A stretch of DNA of 64,000 nt from assembly GCA_964036045.1 (NCBI GenBank), contig OZ038380.1, positions 8,579,913 through 8,643,912 of the forward strand. The letters run 5' to 3'. Shown here one piece after another: positions 22,500 to 36,400 of this stretch. Under the pieces are notes generated by a model, which saw only the letters and a program-made list of their open reading frames with translations, ran no database searches and was not told the origin of the DNA. Both the position numbers and the translations under genes were made by a program. Position 1 is the first letter of the stretch. Every line of letters begins with the position of its first letter. Origin of the DNA: Eutreptiella sp. 'Long Island Sound 2002'. Its lineage: Eukaryota > Euglenozoa > Euglenophyceae > Eutreptiales > Eutreptiaceae.

Positions 22500-25400
22500 C
22501 ACCATTGCCGGAATAACACATGGTGAGACCCCAGTTTTGCGAGTAATAATGATTTACCACAGTCCAATCATGACTTCTGCACAAAGGCTGCGTGGCCAAG
22601 ACCGAGCCAGTTTTGGGGCACAGTGGCCACAATGAGGGGCACAAACAGTGAGCGCAGCATTGCCGCAAAAAACACATGCTGAGACCCCAGTTTTGTGTGC
22701 AATAATGATTTACCACAGTCCAACCATGACTTCTGCACAAAGGCTGCATGGCCAAGACCGAGGCAGTCTTGGGGCACAGTGGCCACAATGTGGGGCACAA
22801 ACTGTGAGTGCAGCATTGCCGCAAAAAACACATGGTGAGACCCCAGCTTTGTGTGTAATAATGATTTACCACAGTCCAACCATGACTTCCGCACAAAGGC
22901 TGCATGGCCAAGACCGAGCCAGTTTTGGGGCACAGTGGCCACAATGTGGGGCACAAACAGTGAGTGCAGCATTGCCGCAAAAAACACATGGTTAGACCCC
23001 TGTTTTGTGTGCAATAATGATTTACCACAGTCCAACCATGACTTCTGCACAAAGGCTGCATGGCCAAGACCGAGCCAGTTTTGGAGCATTGTGACCACCA
23101 TGTGGGGCACAAACAGTGAGTGCAGCATTGCCGCAAAAAACACATGGTGAGACCCCAGTTTTGTGTGTAATAATGATTTACCACAGTCCAATCATGACTT
23201 CTGCACAAAGGCTGCGTGGCCAAGACCGAGCCACTTTTGGGGCACAGTGGCCACAATGTGGGGCACAAACTGTGGGTGCAGCATTGCCGCAAAAAACACA
23301 TGGTTAGACCCCAGTTTTGTGTGTAATAATGATTTACCACAGTCCAATCATGACTTCTGCACAAAGGCTGCGTGGCCAAGACCGACCCAGTTTTGGGGCA
23401 CAGTGGCCACAATGTGGGGCACAAACTGTGAGTGCAGCATTGCCGCAAACACCACATGGTGAGACGCCAGTTTTGTGCGTGATAATGATTTACCACAGTC
23501 CAACCATGACTTCTGCACAAAGGCTGCATGGCCAAGACCGACCCAGCTTTGGAGCATTGTGACCACAATGTGGGGCACAAACAGTGAGTGCAGCATTGCC
23601 GCAAAAAACACATGGTTAGACCCCAGTTTTGTGTGCAATAATGATTTACCACAGTCCAACCATGACTTCTGCACAAAGGCTGCATGGCCAAGACCGAGCC
23701 AGTTTTGGGGCAGAGTGGCCACAATGTGCGGCACCAACAGTGGGTGCAGCATTGCCGCAAAAAACACATGGTGAGATCCCAGTTTTGTGTGCAATAGAGA
23801 TTTACCACAGTCCAATCATGACTTCTGCACAAAGGCTGCATGGCCAAGACCGAGCCAGTTTTGGAGCATTGTGACCACAATGTGGGGCACAAACAGTGAG
23901 TGCAGCATTGCCGCAAAAAACACATGGTGAGACCCCAGTTTTGTGTGTAATAATGATTTACCACAGTCCAATCATGACTTCTGCACAAAGGCTGCATGGC
24001 CAAGACCGAGCCAGTTTTGGGGCACAGTGGCCACAATGTGGGGCACAAACAGTGGGTGCAGCATTGCCGCAAAAAACACATTGTGAGATCCCAGTTTTGT
24101 GTGCAATAATGATTTACCACAGTCCAACCATGACTTCTGCACAAAGGCTGCATGGCCAAGACCGAGCCAGTTTTGGGGCACCCTGGCCACAATGTCGGGC
24201 ACAAACTGTGAGTGCAGCATTGCTGCAAAAAACACATGGTGAGATCCCAGTTTTGTGTGCAATAATGATTTACCACAGTCCAATCATGACTTCTGCACAA
24301 AGGCTGCATGGCCAAGACCGAGCCAGTTTTGGAGCATTGTGACCACAATGTGGGGCACAAACTGTGAGTGCAGTATTGCCGCAAAAAACACATGGTTAGA
24401 CCCCAGTTTTGTGTGTAATAACGATTTACCACAGTCCAATCATGACTTCTGCATAAAGGCTGCATGGCCAAGACCGAGCCAGTTTTGGGGCACAGTGGCC
24501 ACAATGTGGGGCACAAACTGTGAGTGCAGCATTGCCGCAAAAAACACATGGTGAGATCCCAGTTTTGTGTGCAATGGAGATTTACCACAGTCCAATCATG
24601 ACTTCTGCACAAAGGCTGCATGGCCAAGACCGAGCCAGTTTTGGAGCATTGTGACCACAATGTGGGGCACAAACTGTGAGTGCAGCATTGCCGCAAAAAA
24701 CACATGGTGAGACCCCAGTTTTGTGTGTAATAATGATTTACCACAGTCCAATCATAACTTCTGCACAAAGGCTGCATGGCCAAGACCGAGCCAGTTTTGG
24801 GGCACACTGGCCACAATGTGGGGCACAAACAGTGGGTGCAGCATTGCCGCAAAAAGCACATGGTGAGATCCCAGTTTTGTGTGCAATAATGATTTACCAC
24901 AGTCCAATCATGACTTCTGCACAAAGGCTGCATGGCCAAGACCGAGCCAGTTTTGGGGCACAGTGGCCACAATGTGGGGCACAAACTGTGAGTGCAGCAT
25001 TGCCGCAAAAAACACATGGTGAGACCCCAGTTTTGTGTGCAACAATGATTTACCACCGTCCAACCATGACTTCTGCACAAAGGCTGCATGGCCAAGACCG
25101 AGCCAGCTTTGGAGCATTGTGACCACAATGTGGGGCACAAACTGTGAGTGCAGCATTGCCGCAAAAAACACATGGTTAGACCGCAGTTTTGTGTGTAATA
25201 ATGATTTACCACAGTCCAACCATGACTTCTGCACAAAGGCTGCATGGCCAAGACCGAGCCAGTTTTGGGGCAGAGTGGCCACAACGTGGGGCACAAACTG
25301 TGAGTGCAGCATTGCCGCAAAAAACACATGGTGAGACCCCAGTTTTGTGTGTAATAATGATTTACCACAGTCCAATCATGACTTCTGCACAAAGGATGCA

Positions 25401-27340
25401 TGGCCAAGACCGAGCCAGTTTTGGGGCAGAGTGGCCACAACGTGGGGCACAAACTGTGAGTGCAGCATTGCCGCAAAAAACACATGGTGAGACCCCAGTT
25501 TTGTGTGTAATAATGATTTACCACAGTCCAATCATGACTTCTGCACAAAGGCTGCATGGCCAAGACCGAGCCAGTGTTGGGGCACAGTGGCCACAATGTG
25601 GGGCACAAACAGTGAGTGCAGCATTGCCGCAAAAAACACATGGTTAGACCCCAGCTTTGTGTGTAATAATGATTTACCACAGTCCAACCATGACTTCTGC
25701 ACAAAGGCTGCATGGCCAAGACCGAGCCAGTTTTGGGGCACAGTGGCCACAATGTGGGGCACAAACAGTGAGTGCAGCATTGCCGCAAAAAACACATGGT
25801 TAGACCCCTGTTTTGTGTGCAATAATGATTTACCACCGTCCAACCATGACTTCTGCACAAAGGCTGCATGGCCAAGACCGAGCCAGTTTTGGGGCACAGT
25901 GGCCATAATGTGGGGCACAAACAGTGAGTGCAGCATTGCCGCAAAAAACACATGGTGAGACCCCAGTTTTGTGTGCAATAATGATTTACCACAGTCCAAC
26001 CATGACTTCTGCACAAAGGCTGCATGGCCAAGACCGAGCCAGTTTTGGGGCACAGTGGCCACAATGTGGGGCACAAACTGTGAGTGCACCATTGCCGCAA
26101 ATAACACATGGTGAGACCCCAGTTTTGCGAGTAATAATGATTTACCACAGTCCAATCATGACTTCTGCACAAAGGCTGCGTGGCCAAGACCGAGCCAGTT
26201 TTGGGGCACAGTGGCCACAATGTGGGGCACAAACAGTGAGCGCAGCATTGCCGCAAAAAACACATGCTGAGACCCCAGTTTTGTGTGCAATAATGATTTA
26301 CCACAGTCCAACCATGACTTCTGCACAAAGGCTGCATGGCCAAGACCGAGCCAGTCTTGGGGCACAGTGGCCACAATGTGGGGCACAGACAGTGAGTGCA
26401 GCATTGCCGCAAAAAGCACATGGTTAGACCCCAGCTTTGTGTGTAATAATGATTTACCACAGTCCAACCATGACTTCTGCACAAAGGCTGCATGGCCAAG
26501 ACCGAGCCAGTGTTGGGGCACAGTGGCCACAATGTGGGGCACAAACAGTGAGTGCAGCATTGCCGCAAAAAACACATGGTTAGACCCCTGTTTTGTGTGC
26601 AATAATGATTTACCACAGTCCAACCATGACTTCTGCACAAAGGCTGCATGGCCAAGACCGAGCCAGTTTTGGGGCACAGTGGCCACAATGTGGGGCACAA
26701 ACTGTGAGTGCACCATTGCCGCAAATAACACATGGTGAGACCCCAGTTTTGCGAGTAATAATGATTTACCACAGTCCAATCATGACTTCTGCACAAAGGC
26801 TGCGTGGCCAAGACCGAGCCAGTTTTGGGGCACAGTGGCCACAATGTGGGGCACAAACAGTGAGCGCAGCATTGCCGCAAAAAACACATGCTGAGACCCC
26901 AGTTTTGTGTGCAATAATGATTTACCACAGTCCAACCATGACTTCTGCACAAAGGCTGCATGGCCAAGACCGAGCCAGTTTTGGGGCACAGTGGCCACAA
27001 TGTGGGGCACAAACTGTGAGTGCACCATTGCCGCAAATAACACATGGTGAGACCCCAGTTTTGCGAGTAATAATGATTTACCACAGTCCAATCATGACTT
27101 CTGCACAAAGGCTGCATGGCCAAGACCGAGCCAGTTTTGGGGCACAGTGGCCACAATGTGGGGCACAAACTGTGAGTGCACCATTGCCGCAAATAACACA
27201 TGGTGAGACCCCAGTTTTGCGAGTAATAATGATTTACCACAGTCCAATCATGACTTCTGCACAAAGGCTGCGTGGCCAAGACCGAGCCAGTTTTGGGGCA
27301 CAGTGGCCACAATGTGGGGCACAAACAGTGAGCGCAGCAT
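22500..27340. repeat. Zone of monomers with ttttgcgagtaataatg and gtgcaccattgcc
   Basis: Monomers with the pair gtgcaccattgcc and ttttgcgagtaat occur with the latter at 22535, 26123, 26747, 27059 and 27215, spaced 23, 4, 2 and 1 units apart. I did not see them outside this zone. They are a local subfamily in the middle of being amplified. Confidence 0.8.
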
Positions 27341-30100
27341 TGCCGCAAAAAACACATGGTGAGACCCCAGTTTTGTGTGCAATAATGATTTACCACAGTC
27401 CAACCATGACTTCTGCACAAAGGCTGCATGGCCAAGACCGAGCCAGTCTTGGGGCACAGTGGCCACAATGTGGGGCACAAACAGTGAGTGCAGCATTGCC
27501 GCAAAAAGCACATGGTTAGACCCCAGCTTTGTGTGTAATAATGATTTACCACAGTCCAACCATGACTTCTGCACAAAGGCTGCATGGCCAAGACCGAGCC
27601 AGTTTTGGGGCACAGTGGCCACAATGTGGGGCACAAACAGTGAGTGCAGCATTGCCGCAAAAAACACATGGTTAGACCCCTGTTTTGTGTGCAATAATGA
27701 TTTACCACAGTCCAACCATGACTTCTGCACAAAGGCTGCATGGCCAAGACCGAGCCAGTTTTGGAGCATTGTGACCACAATGTGGGGCACAAACTGCGAG
27801 TGCAGCATTGCCGCAAAAAACACATGGTGAGACCCCAGTTTTGTGTGTAATAATGATTTACCACAGTCCAATCATGACTTCTGCACAAAGGCTGCGTGGC
27901 CAAGACCGAGCCAGTTTTGGGGCACAGTGGCCACAATGTGGGGCACAAACTGTGGGTGCAGCATTGCCGCAAAAAACACATGGTTAGACCCCAGTTTTGT
28001 GTGTAATAATGATTTACCACAGTCCAATCATGACTTCTGCACAAAGGCTGCGTGGCCAAGACCGACCCAGTTTTGGGGCACAGTGGCCACAATGTGGGGC
28101 ACAAACTGTGAGTGCAGCATTGCCGCAAACACCACATGGTGAGACGCCAGTTTTGTGCGTGATAATGATTTACCACAGTCCAACCATGACTTCTGCACAA
28201 AGGCTGCATGGCCAAGACCGACCCAGCTTTGGAGCATTGTGACCACAATGTGGGGCACAAACAGTGAGTGCAGCATTGCCGCAAAAAACACATGGTTAGA
28301 CCCCAGTTTTGTGTGCAATAATGATTTACCACAGTCCAACCATGACTTCTGCACAAAGGCTGCATGGCCAAGACCGAGCCAGTTTTGGGGCAGAGTGGCC
28401 ACAATGTGCGGCACCAACAGTGGGTGCAGCATTGCCGCAAAAAACACATGGTGAGATCCCAGTTTTGTGTGCAATAGAGATTTACCACAGTCCAATCATG
28501 ACTTCTGCACAAAGGCTGCATGGCCAAGACCGAGCCAGTTTTGGAGCATTGTGACCACAATGTGGGGCACAAACAGTGAGTGCAGCAATGCCGCAAAAAA
28601 CACATGGTGAGACCCCAGTTTTGTGTGTAATAATGATTTACCACAGTCCAATCATGACTTCTGCACAAAGGCTGCATGGCCAAGACCGAGCCAGCTTTGG
28701 GGCACAGTGGCCACAATGTGGGGCACAAACAGTGGGTGCAGCATTGCCGCAAAAAGCACATTGTGAGATCCCAGTTTTGTGTGCAATAATGATTTACCAC
28801 AGTCCAACCATGACTTCTGCACAAAGGCTGCATGGCCAAGACCGAGCCAGTTTTGGGGCACCCTGGCCACAATGTCGGGCACAAACTGTGAGTGCAGCAT
28901 TGCCGCAAAAAACACATGGTGAGATCCCAGTTTTGTGTGCAATAATGATTTACCACAGTCCAATCATGACTTCTGCACAAAGGCTGCATGGCCAAGACCG
29001 AGCCAGTTTTGGAGCATTGTGACCACAATGTGGGGCACAAACTGTGAGTGCAGTATTGCCGCAAAAAACACATGGTGAGACCCCAGTTTTGTGTGTAATA
29101 ACGATTTACCACAGCCCAATCATGACTTCTGCAGAAAGGCTGCATGGCCAAGACCGAGCCAGTTTTGGGGCACAGTGGCCACAATGTGGGGCACAAACTG
29201 TGAGTGCAGCATTGCCGCAAAAAACACATGGTGAGATCCCAGTTTTGTGTGCAATGGAGATTTACCACAGTCCAATCATGACTTCTGCACAAAGGCTGCA
29301 TGGCCAGGACCGAGCCAGTTTTGGAGCATTGTGACCACAATGTGGGGCACAAACTGTGAGTGCAGCATTGCCGCAAAAAACACATGGTGAGACCCCAGTT
29401 TTGTGTGTAATAATGATTTACCACAGTCCAATCATGACTTCTGCACAAAGGCTGCATGGCCAAGACCGAGCCAGTTTTGGGGCACAGTGGCCACAATGTG
29501 GGGCACAAACTGTGAGTGCAGCATTGCCGCAAAAAGCACATGGTGAGATCCCAGTTTTGTGTGCAATAATGATTTACCACAGTCCAATCATGACTTCTGC
29601 ACAAAGGCTGCATGGCCAAGACCGAGCCAGTTTTGGGGCACAGTGGCCACAATGTGGGGCACAAACTGTGAGTGCAGCATTGCCGCAAAAAACACATGGT
29701 GAGACCCCAGTTTTGTGTGCAATAATGATTTACCACCGTCCAACCATGACTTCTGCACAAAGGTTGCATGGCCAAGACCGAGCCAGTTTTGGAGCATTGT
29801 GACCACAATGTGGGGCACAAACTGTGAGTGCAGCATTGCCGCAAAAAACACATGGTTAGACCCCAGTTTTGTGTGTAATAATGATTTACCACAGTCCAAC
29901 CATGACTTCTGCACAAAGGCTGCATGGCCAAGACCGAGCCAGTTTTGGAGCATTGTGACCACAATGTGGGGCACAAACTGTGAGTGCAGCATTGCCGCAA
30001 AAAACACATGGTGAGACCCCAGTTTTGTGTGTAATAATGATTTACCACAGTCCAATCATGACTTCTGCACAAAGGATGCATGGCGAAGACCGAGCAAGTT
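22520..30100. repeat. Duplicated segment of about 2.9 kb, copies offset by exactly 30 monomers (4680 bp)
   Basis: The segment from about 22.5 to 25.4 kb recurs from about 27.2 to 30.1 kb. Shared rare variants include gagacgccag with gcgtgataatg (23461 and 28141), atgtgcggcaccaac (23725 and 28405), ccctggcc with aatgtcgggc (24181 and 28861), aacgatttacc (24420 and 29100) and gcaatggagat (24571 and 29251). Scattered single-base differences separate the copies, for example g/c near 23233. Boundaries are approximate. Confidence 0.85.
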
Positions 30101-30489
30101 TTGGGGCACAGTGGCCACAATGTGGGGCACAAACAGTGAGTGCAGCATTGCCGCAAAAAGCACATGGTGAGACCCCAGTTTTGTGTGTAATAATGATTTA
30201 CCACAGTCCAACCATGACTTCTGCACAAAGGCTGCATGGCCAAGACCGAGCCAGTTTTGGGGCATTGTGACCACAATGTGGGGCACAAACTGTGAGTGCA
30301 GCATTGCCGCAAAAAACACATGGTGAGACCCCAGTTTTGTGTGTAATAATGATTTACCACAGTCCAACCATGACTTCTGCACAAAGGCTGCATGGCCAAG
30401 ACCGAGCCAGTTTTGGGGCACAGTGGCCACAATGTGGGGCACAAACAGTGAGTGCAGCATTGCCGCAAAAAACACATGGTTAGACCCCA

Positions 30490-33400
30490 GTTTTGTGTGT
30501 AATAATGATTTACCACAGTCCAATCATGACTTCTGCACAAAGGATGCATGGCGAAGACCGAGCAAGTTTTGGGGCACAGTGGCCACAATGTGGGGCACAA
30601 ACAGTGAGTGCAGCATTGCCGCAAAAAGCACATGGTGAGACCCCAGTTTTGTGTGTAATAATGATTTACCACAGTCCAATCATGACTTCTGCACAAAGGC
30701 TGCATGGCCAAGACCGAGCCAGTTTTGGAGCATTGTGGCCACAATGTGGGGCACAAACTGTGAGTGCAGCATTGCCGCAAAAAACACATGGTGAGACCCC
30801 AGTTTTGTGTGTAATAATAATTTACCACAGTCGACTCATGACTTCTGCACAAAGGCTGCATGGCCAAGACCGAGCCAGTTTTGGGGCACAGTGACCACAA
30901 TGTGGGGCACAAACTGTGAGTGCAGCATTGCCGCAAAAAACACATGGTGAGACCCCAGTTTTGTGTGTAATAATGATTTACCACAGTCCAATCATGACTT
31001 CTGCACAAAGGATGCATGGCCAAGACCGAGCCAGTTTTGGGGCACAGTGGCCACAATGTGGGGCACAAACTGTGAGTGCAGCATTGCCGCAAAAAGCACA
31101 TGGTGAGACCCCTGTTTTGTGTGTAATAATGACTTACCACAGTCCAACCATGACTTCTGCAAAAAGGCTGCATGGCCAAGACCGAGCCAGTTTTGGAGCA
31201 TTGTGACCACAATGTGGGGCACAAACTGTGAGTGCAGCATTGCCGCAAAAAACACATGGTGAGACCCCAGTTTTGTGTGTAATAATGATTTACCACAGTC
31301 CAACCATGACTTCTGCACAAAGGATGCATGGCCAAGACCGAGCCAGTTTTGGGGCACAGTGGCCACAATGTGGGGCACAAACTGTGAGTGCAGCATTGCC
31401 GCAAAAAGCACATGGTGAGACCCCAGTTTTGTGTGTAATAATGATTTACCACAGTCCAACCATGACTTCTGCACAAAGGCTGCATGGCCAAGACCGAGCC
31501 AGTTTTGGGGCACAGTGGCCACAATGTGGGGCACAAACAGTGAGTGCAGCATTGCCGCAAAAAACACATGGTTAGACCCCAGTTTTGTGTGCAATAATGA
31601 TTTACCACAGTCCAATCATGACTTCTGCACAAAGGCTGCATGGCCAAGACCGAGCCAGTGTTGGGGCACAGTGGCCACAATGTGGGGCACAAACTGTGAG
31701 TGCAGCATTGCCGCAAAAAACACATGGTGAGACCCCAGTTTTGTGTGTAATAATGATTTACCACAGTCCAATCATGACTTCTGCACAAAGGATGCATGGC
31801 CAAGACCGAGCCAGTTTTGGGGCACAGTGGCCACAATGTGGGGCACAAACTGTGAGTGCAGCATTGCCGCAAAAAGCACATGGTGAGACCCCTGTTTTGT
31901 GTGTAATAATGACTTACCACAGTCCAACCATGACTTCTGCACAAAGGATGCATGGCCAAGACCGAGCCAGTTTTGGGGCACAGTGGCCACAATGTGGGGC
32001 ACAAACTGTGAGTGCAGCATTGCCGCAAAAAGCACATGGTGAGACCCCAGTTTTGTGTGTAATAATGATTTACCACAGTCCAACCATGACTTCTGCACAA
32101 AGGCTGCATGGCCAAGACCGAGCCAGTTTTGGAGCATTGTGACCACAATGTGGGGCACAAACTGCGAGTGCAGCATTGCCGCAAAAAACACATGGTGAGA
32201 CCCCAGTTTTGTGTGTAATAATGATTTACCACAGTCCAACCATGACTTCTGCACAAAGGCTGGGTGGCCAAGACCGAGCCAGTTTTGGGGCACAGTGGCC
32301 ACAATGTGGGGCACAAACTGTGAGTGCAGCATTGCCGCAAAAAACACATGGTGAGACCCCTGTTTTGTGTGCAATAATGATTTACCACAGTCCGACCATG
32401 ACTTCTGCCCAAAGGCTGCATGGCCAAGACCGAGCCAGTTTTGGGGCACAGTGGCCACAATGTGGGGCACAAACTGTGAGTGCAGCATTGCCGCAAAAAA
32501 CACATGGTTAGACCCCAGTTTTGTGTGAAATAATGATTTACCACAGTCCAACCATGACTTCTGCACAAAGGCTGCATGGCCAAGACCGAGCCAGTTTTGG
32601 GGCACAGTGACCACAATGTGGGGCACAAACCGTGAGTGCAGCATTGCCGCAAAAAATACATGGTTAGACCCCAGTTTTGTGTGTAATAATGATTTACCAC
32701 AGTCCAACCATGACTTGTGCACAAAGGCTGCATGGCCAAGACCGAGGGAGTTTTGGGGCACAGTGGCCACAATGTGGGGCACAAACAGTGAGTGCAGCAT
32801 TGCCGCAAAAAACACATGGTTAGACCCCAGTTTTGTGTGTAATAATGATTTACCACAGTCCAACCATGACTTCTGCACAAAGGATGCATGGCGAAGACCG
32901 AGCAAGTTTTGGGGCACAGTGGCCACAATGTGGGGCACAAACAGTGAGTGCAGCATTGCCGCAAAAAGCACATGGTGAGACCCCAGTTTTGTGTGTAATA
33001 ATGATTTACCACAGTCCAATCATGACTTCTGCACAAAGGCTGCATGACCAAGACCGAGCCAGTTTTGGAGCATTGTGGCCACAATGTGGGGCACAAACTG
33101 TGAGTGCAGCATTGCCGCAAAAAACACATGGTGAGACCCCAGTTTTGTGTGTAATAATAATTTACCACAGTCGACTCATGACTTCTGCACAAAGGCTGCA
33201 TGGCCAAGACCGAGCCAGTTTTGGGGCACAGTGACCACAATGTGGGGCACAAACTGTGAGTGCAGCATTGCCGCAAAAAACACACGGTGAGACCCCAGTT
33301 TTGTGTGTAATAATGATTTACCACAGTCCAATCATGACTTCTGCACAAAGGATGCATGGCCAAGACCGAGCCAGTTTTGGGGCACAGTGGCCACAATGTG

Positions 33401-36400
33401 GGGCACAAACTGTGAGTGCAGCATTGCCGCAAAAAACACATGGTGAGACCCCAGTTTTGTGTGTAATAATGATTTACCACAGTCCAACCATGACTTCTGC
33501 ACAAAGGATGCATGGCCAAGACCGAGCCAGTTTTGGGGCACAGTGGCCACAATGTGGGGCACAAACTGTGAGTGCAGCATTGCCGCAAAAAGCACATGGT
33601 GAGACCCCAGTTTTGTGTGTAATAATGATTTACCACAGTCCAACCATGACTTCTGCACAAAGGCTGCATGGCCAAGACCGAGCCAGTTTTGGGGCACAGT
33701 GGCCACAATGTGGGGCACAAACAGTGAGTGCAGCATTGCCGCAAAAAACACATGGTTAGACCCCAGTTTTGTGTGCAATAATGATTTACCACAGTCCAAT
33801 CATGACTTCTGCACAAAGGCTGCATGGCCAAGACCGAGCCAGTGTTGGGGCACAGTGGCCACAATGTGGGGCACAAACTGTGAGTGCAGCATTGCCGCAA
33901 AAAACACATGGTGAGACCCCAGTTTTGTGTGTAATAATGATTTACCACAGTCCAATCATGACTTCTGCACAAAGGATGCATGGCCAAGACCGAGCCAGTT
34001 TTGGGGCACAGTGGCCACAATGTGGGGCACAAACTGTGAGTGCAGCATTGCCGCAAAAAGCACATGGTGAGACCCCTGTTTTGTGTGTAATAATGACTTA
34101 CCACAGTCCAACCATGACTTCTGCACAAAGGATGCATGGCCAAGACCGAGCCAGTTTTGGGGCACAGTGGCCACAATGTGGGGCACAAACTGTGAGTGCA
34201 GCATTGCCGCAAAAAGCACATGGTGAGACCCCAGTTTTGTGTGTAATAATGATTTACCACAGTCCAACCATGACTTCTGCACAAAGGCTGCATGGCCAAG
34301 ACCGAGCCAGTTTTGGAGCATTGTGACCACAATGTGGGGCACAAACTGCGAGTGCAGCATTGCCGCAAAAAACACATGGTGAGACCCCAGTTTTGTGTGT
34401 AATAATGATTTACCACAGTCCAACCATGACTTCTGCACAAAGGCTGGGTGGCCAAGACCGAGCCAGTTTTGGGGCACAGTGGCCACAATGTGGGGCACAA
34501 ACTGTGAGTGCAGCATTGCCGCAAAAAACACATGGTGAGACCCCTGTTTTGTGTGCAATAATGATTTACCACAGTCCGACCATGACTTCTGCCCAAAGGC
34601 TGCATGGCCAAGACCGAGCCAGTTTTGGGGCACAGTGGCCACAATGTGGGGCACAAACTGTGAGTGCAGCATTGCCGCAAAAAACACATGGTTAGACCCC
34701 AGTTTTGTGTGAAATAATGATTTACCACAGTCCAACCATGACTTCTGCACAAAGGCTGCATGGCCAAGACCGAGCCAGTTTTGGGGCACAGTGACCACAA
34801 TGTGGGGCACAAACCGGGAGTGCAGCATTGCCGCAAAAAATACATGGTTACACCCCAGTTTTGTGTGTAATAATGATTTACCACAGTCCAACCATGACTT
34901 GTGCACAAAGGCTGCATGGCCAAGACCGAGGGAGTTTTGGGGCACAGTGGCCACAATGTGGGGCACAAACAGTGAGTGCAGCATTGCCGCAAAAAACACA
35001 TGGTTAGACCCCAGTTTTGTGTGTAATAATGATTCACCACAGTCCAACCATGACTTCTGCACAAAGGATGCATGGCCAAGACCGAGCCAGTTTTGGGGCA
35101 CAGTGGCCACAATGTGGGGCACAAACTGTGAGTGCAGCATTGCCGCAAAAAATACATGGTTAGACCCCAGTTTTGTGTGTAATAATGATTTACCACAGTC
35201 CAACCATGACTTCTGCACAAAGGCTGCATGGCCAAGACCGAGCCAGTTTTGGGGCACAGTGGCCACAATGTGGGGCACAAACAGTGAGTGCAGCATTGCC
35301 GCAAAAAACACATGGTGAGACCCCAGTTTTGTGTGCAATAATGATTTACCACAGTCCAACCATGACTTCTGCACAAAGGCTGCATGGCCAAGACCGAGCC
35401 AGTTTTGGGGCACAGTGGCCACAATGTGGGGCACAAACAGTGAGTGCAGCATTGCCGCAAAAAACACATGGTGAGACCCCAGTTTTGTGTGCAATAATGA
35501 TTTACCACAGTCCAACCATGACTTCGGCACAAAGGCTGCATGGCCAAGACCGAGCCAGTTTTGGACCATTGTGACCACAATGTGGGGCACAAACAGTGAG
35601 TGCAGTATTGCCGCAAAAAACACATGGTGAGACCAAAATTTTGTGTGTAATAATGATTTACCACAGTCCAACCATGACTTCTGCACAAAGGCTGCATGGC
35701 CAAGACCGAGCCAGTTTTGGACCATTGTGACCACAATGTGGGGCACAAACAGTGAGTGCAGCATTGCCGCAAAAAACACATGGTGAGACCCCAGTTTTGT
35801 GTGTAATAATGATTTACCACAGTCCAACCATGACTTCTGCACAAAGGCTGCATGGCCAAGACCGAGCCAGTTTCGGGGCACAGTGGCCACAATGTGGGGC
35901 ACAAACAGTGAGTGCAGCATTGCCGCAAAAAACACATGGTGAGACCCCAGTTTTGTGTGCAATAATGATTTACCACAGTCCAACCATGACTTCTGCACAA
36001 AGGCTGCATGGCCAAGACCGAGCCAGTTTTGGGGCACAGTGGCCACAATGTGGGGCACAAACAGTGAGTGCAGCATTGCCGCAAAAAACACATGGTTAGA
36101 TCCCAGTTTTGTGTGTAATAATGATTTACCACAGTCCAACCATGACTTCTGCACAAAGGCTGCATGGCCAAGACCGAGCCAGTTTTGGGGCATTGTGACC
36201 ACAATGTGGGGCACAAACTGTGAGTGCAGCATTGCCGCAAAAAACACATGGTGAGACCCCAGTTTTGTGTGTAATAATGATTTACCACAGTCCAATCATG
36301 ACTTCTGCACAAAGGCTGCATGGCCAAGACCGAGCCAGTGTTGGGGCACAGTGGCCACAATGTGGGGCACAAACAGTGAGTGCAGCATTGCCGCAAAAAA

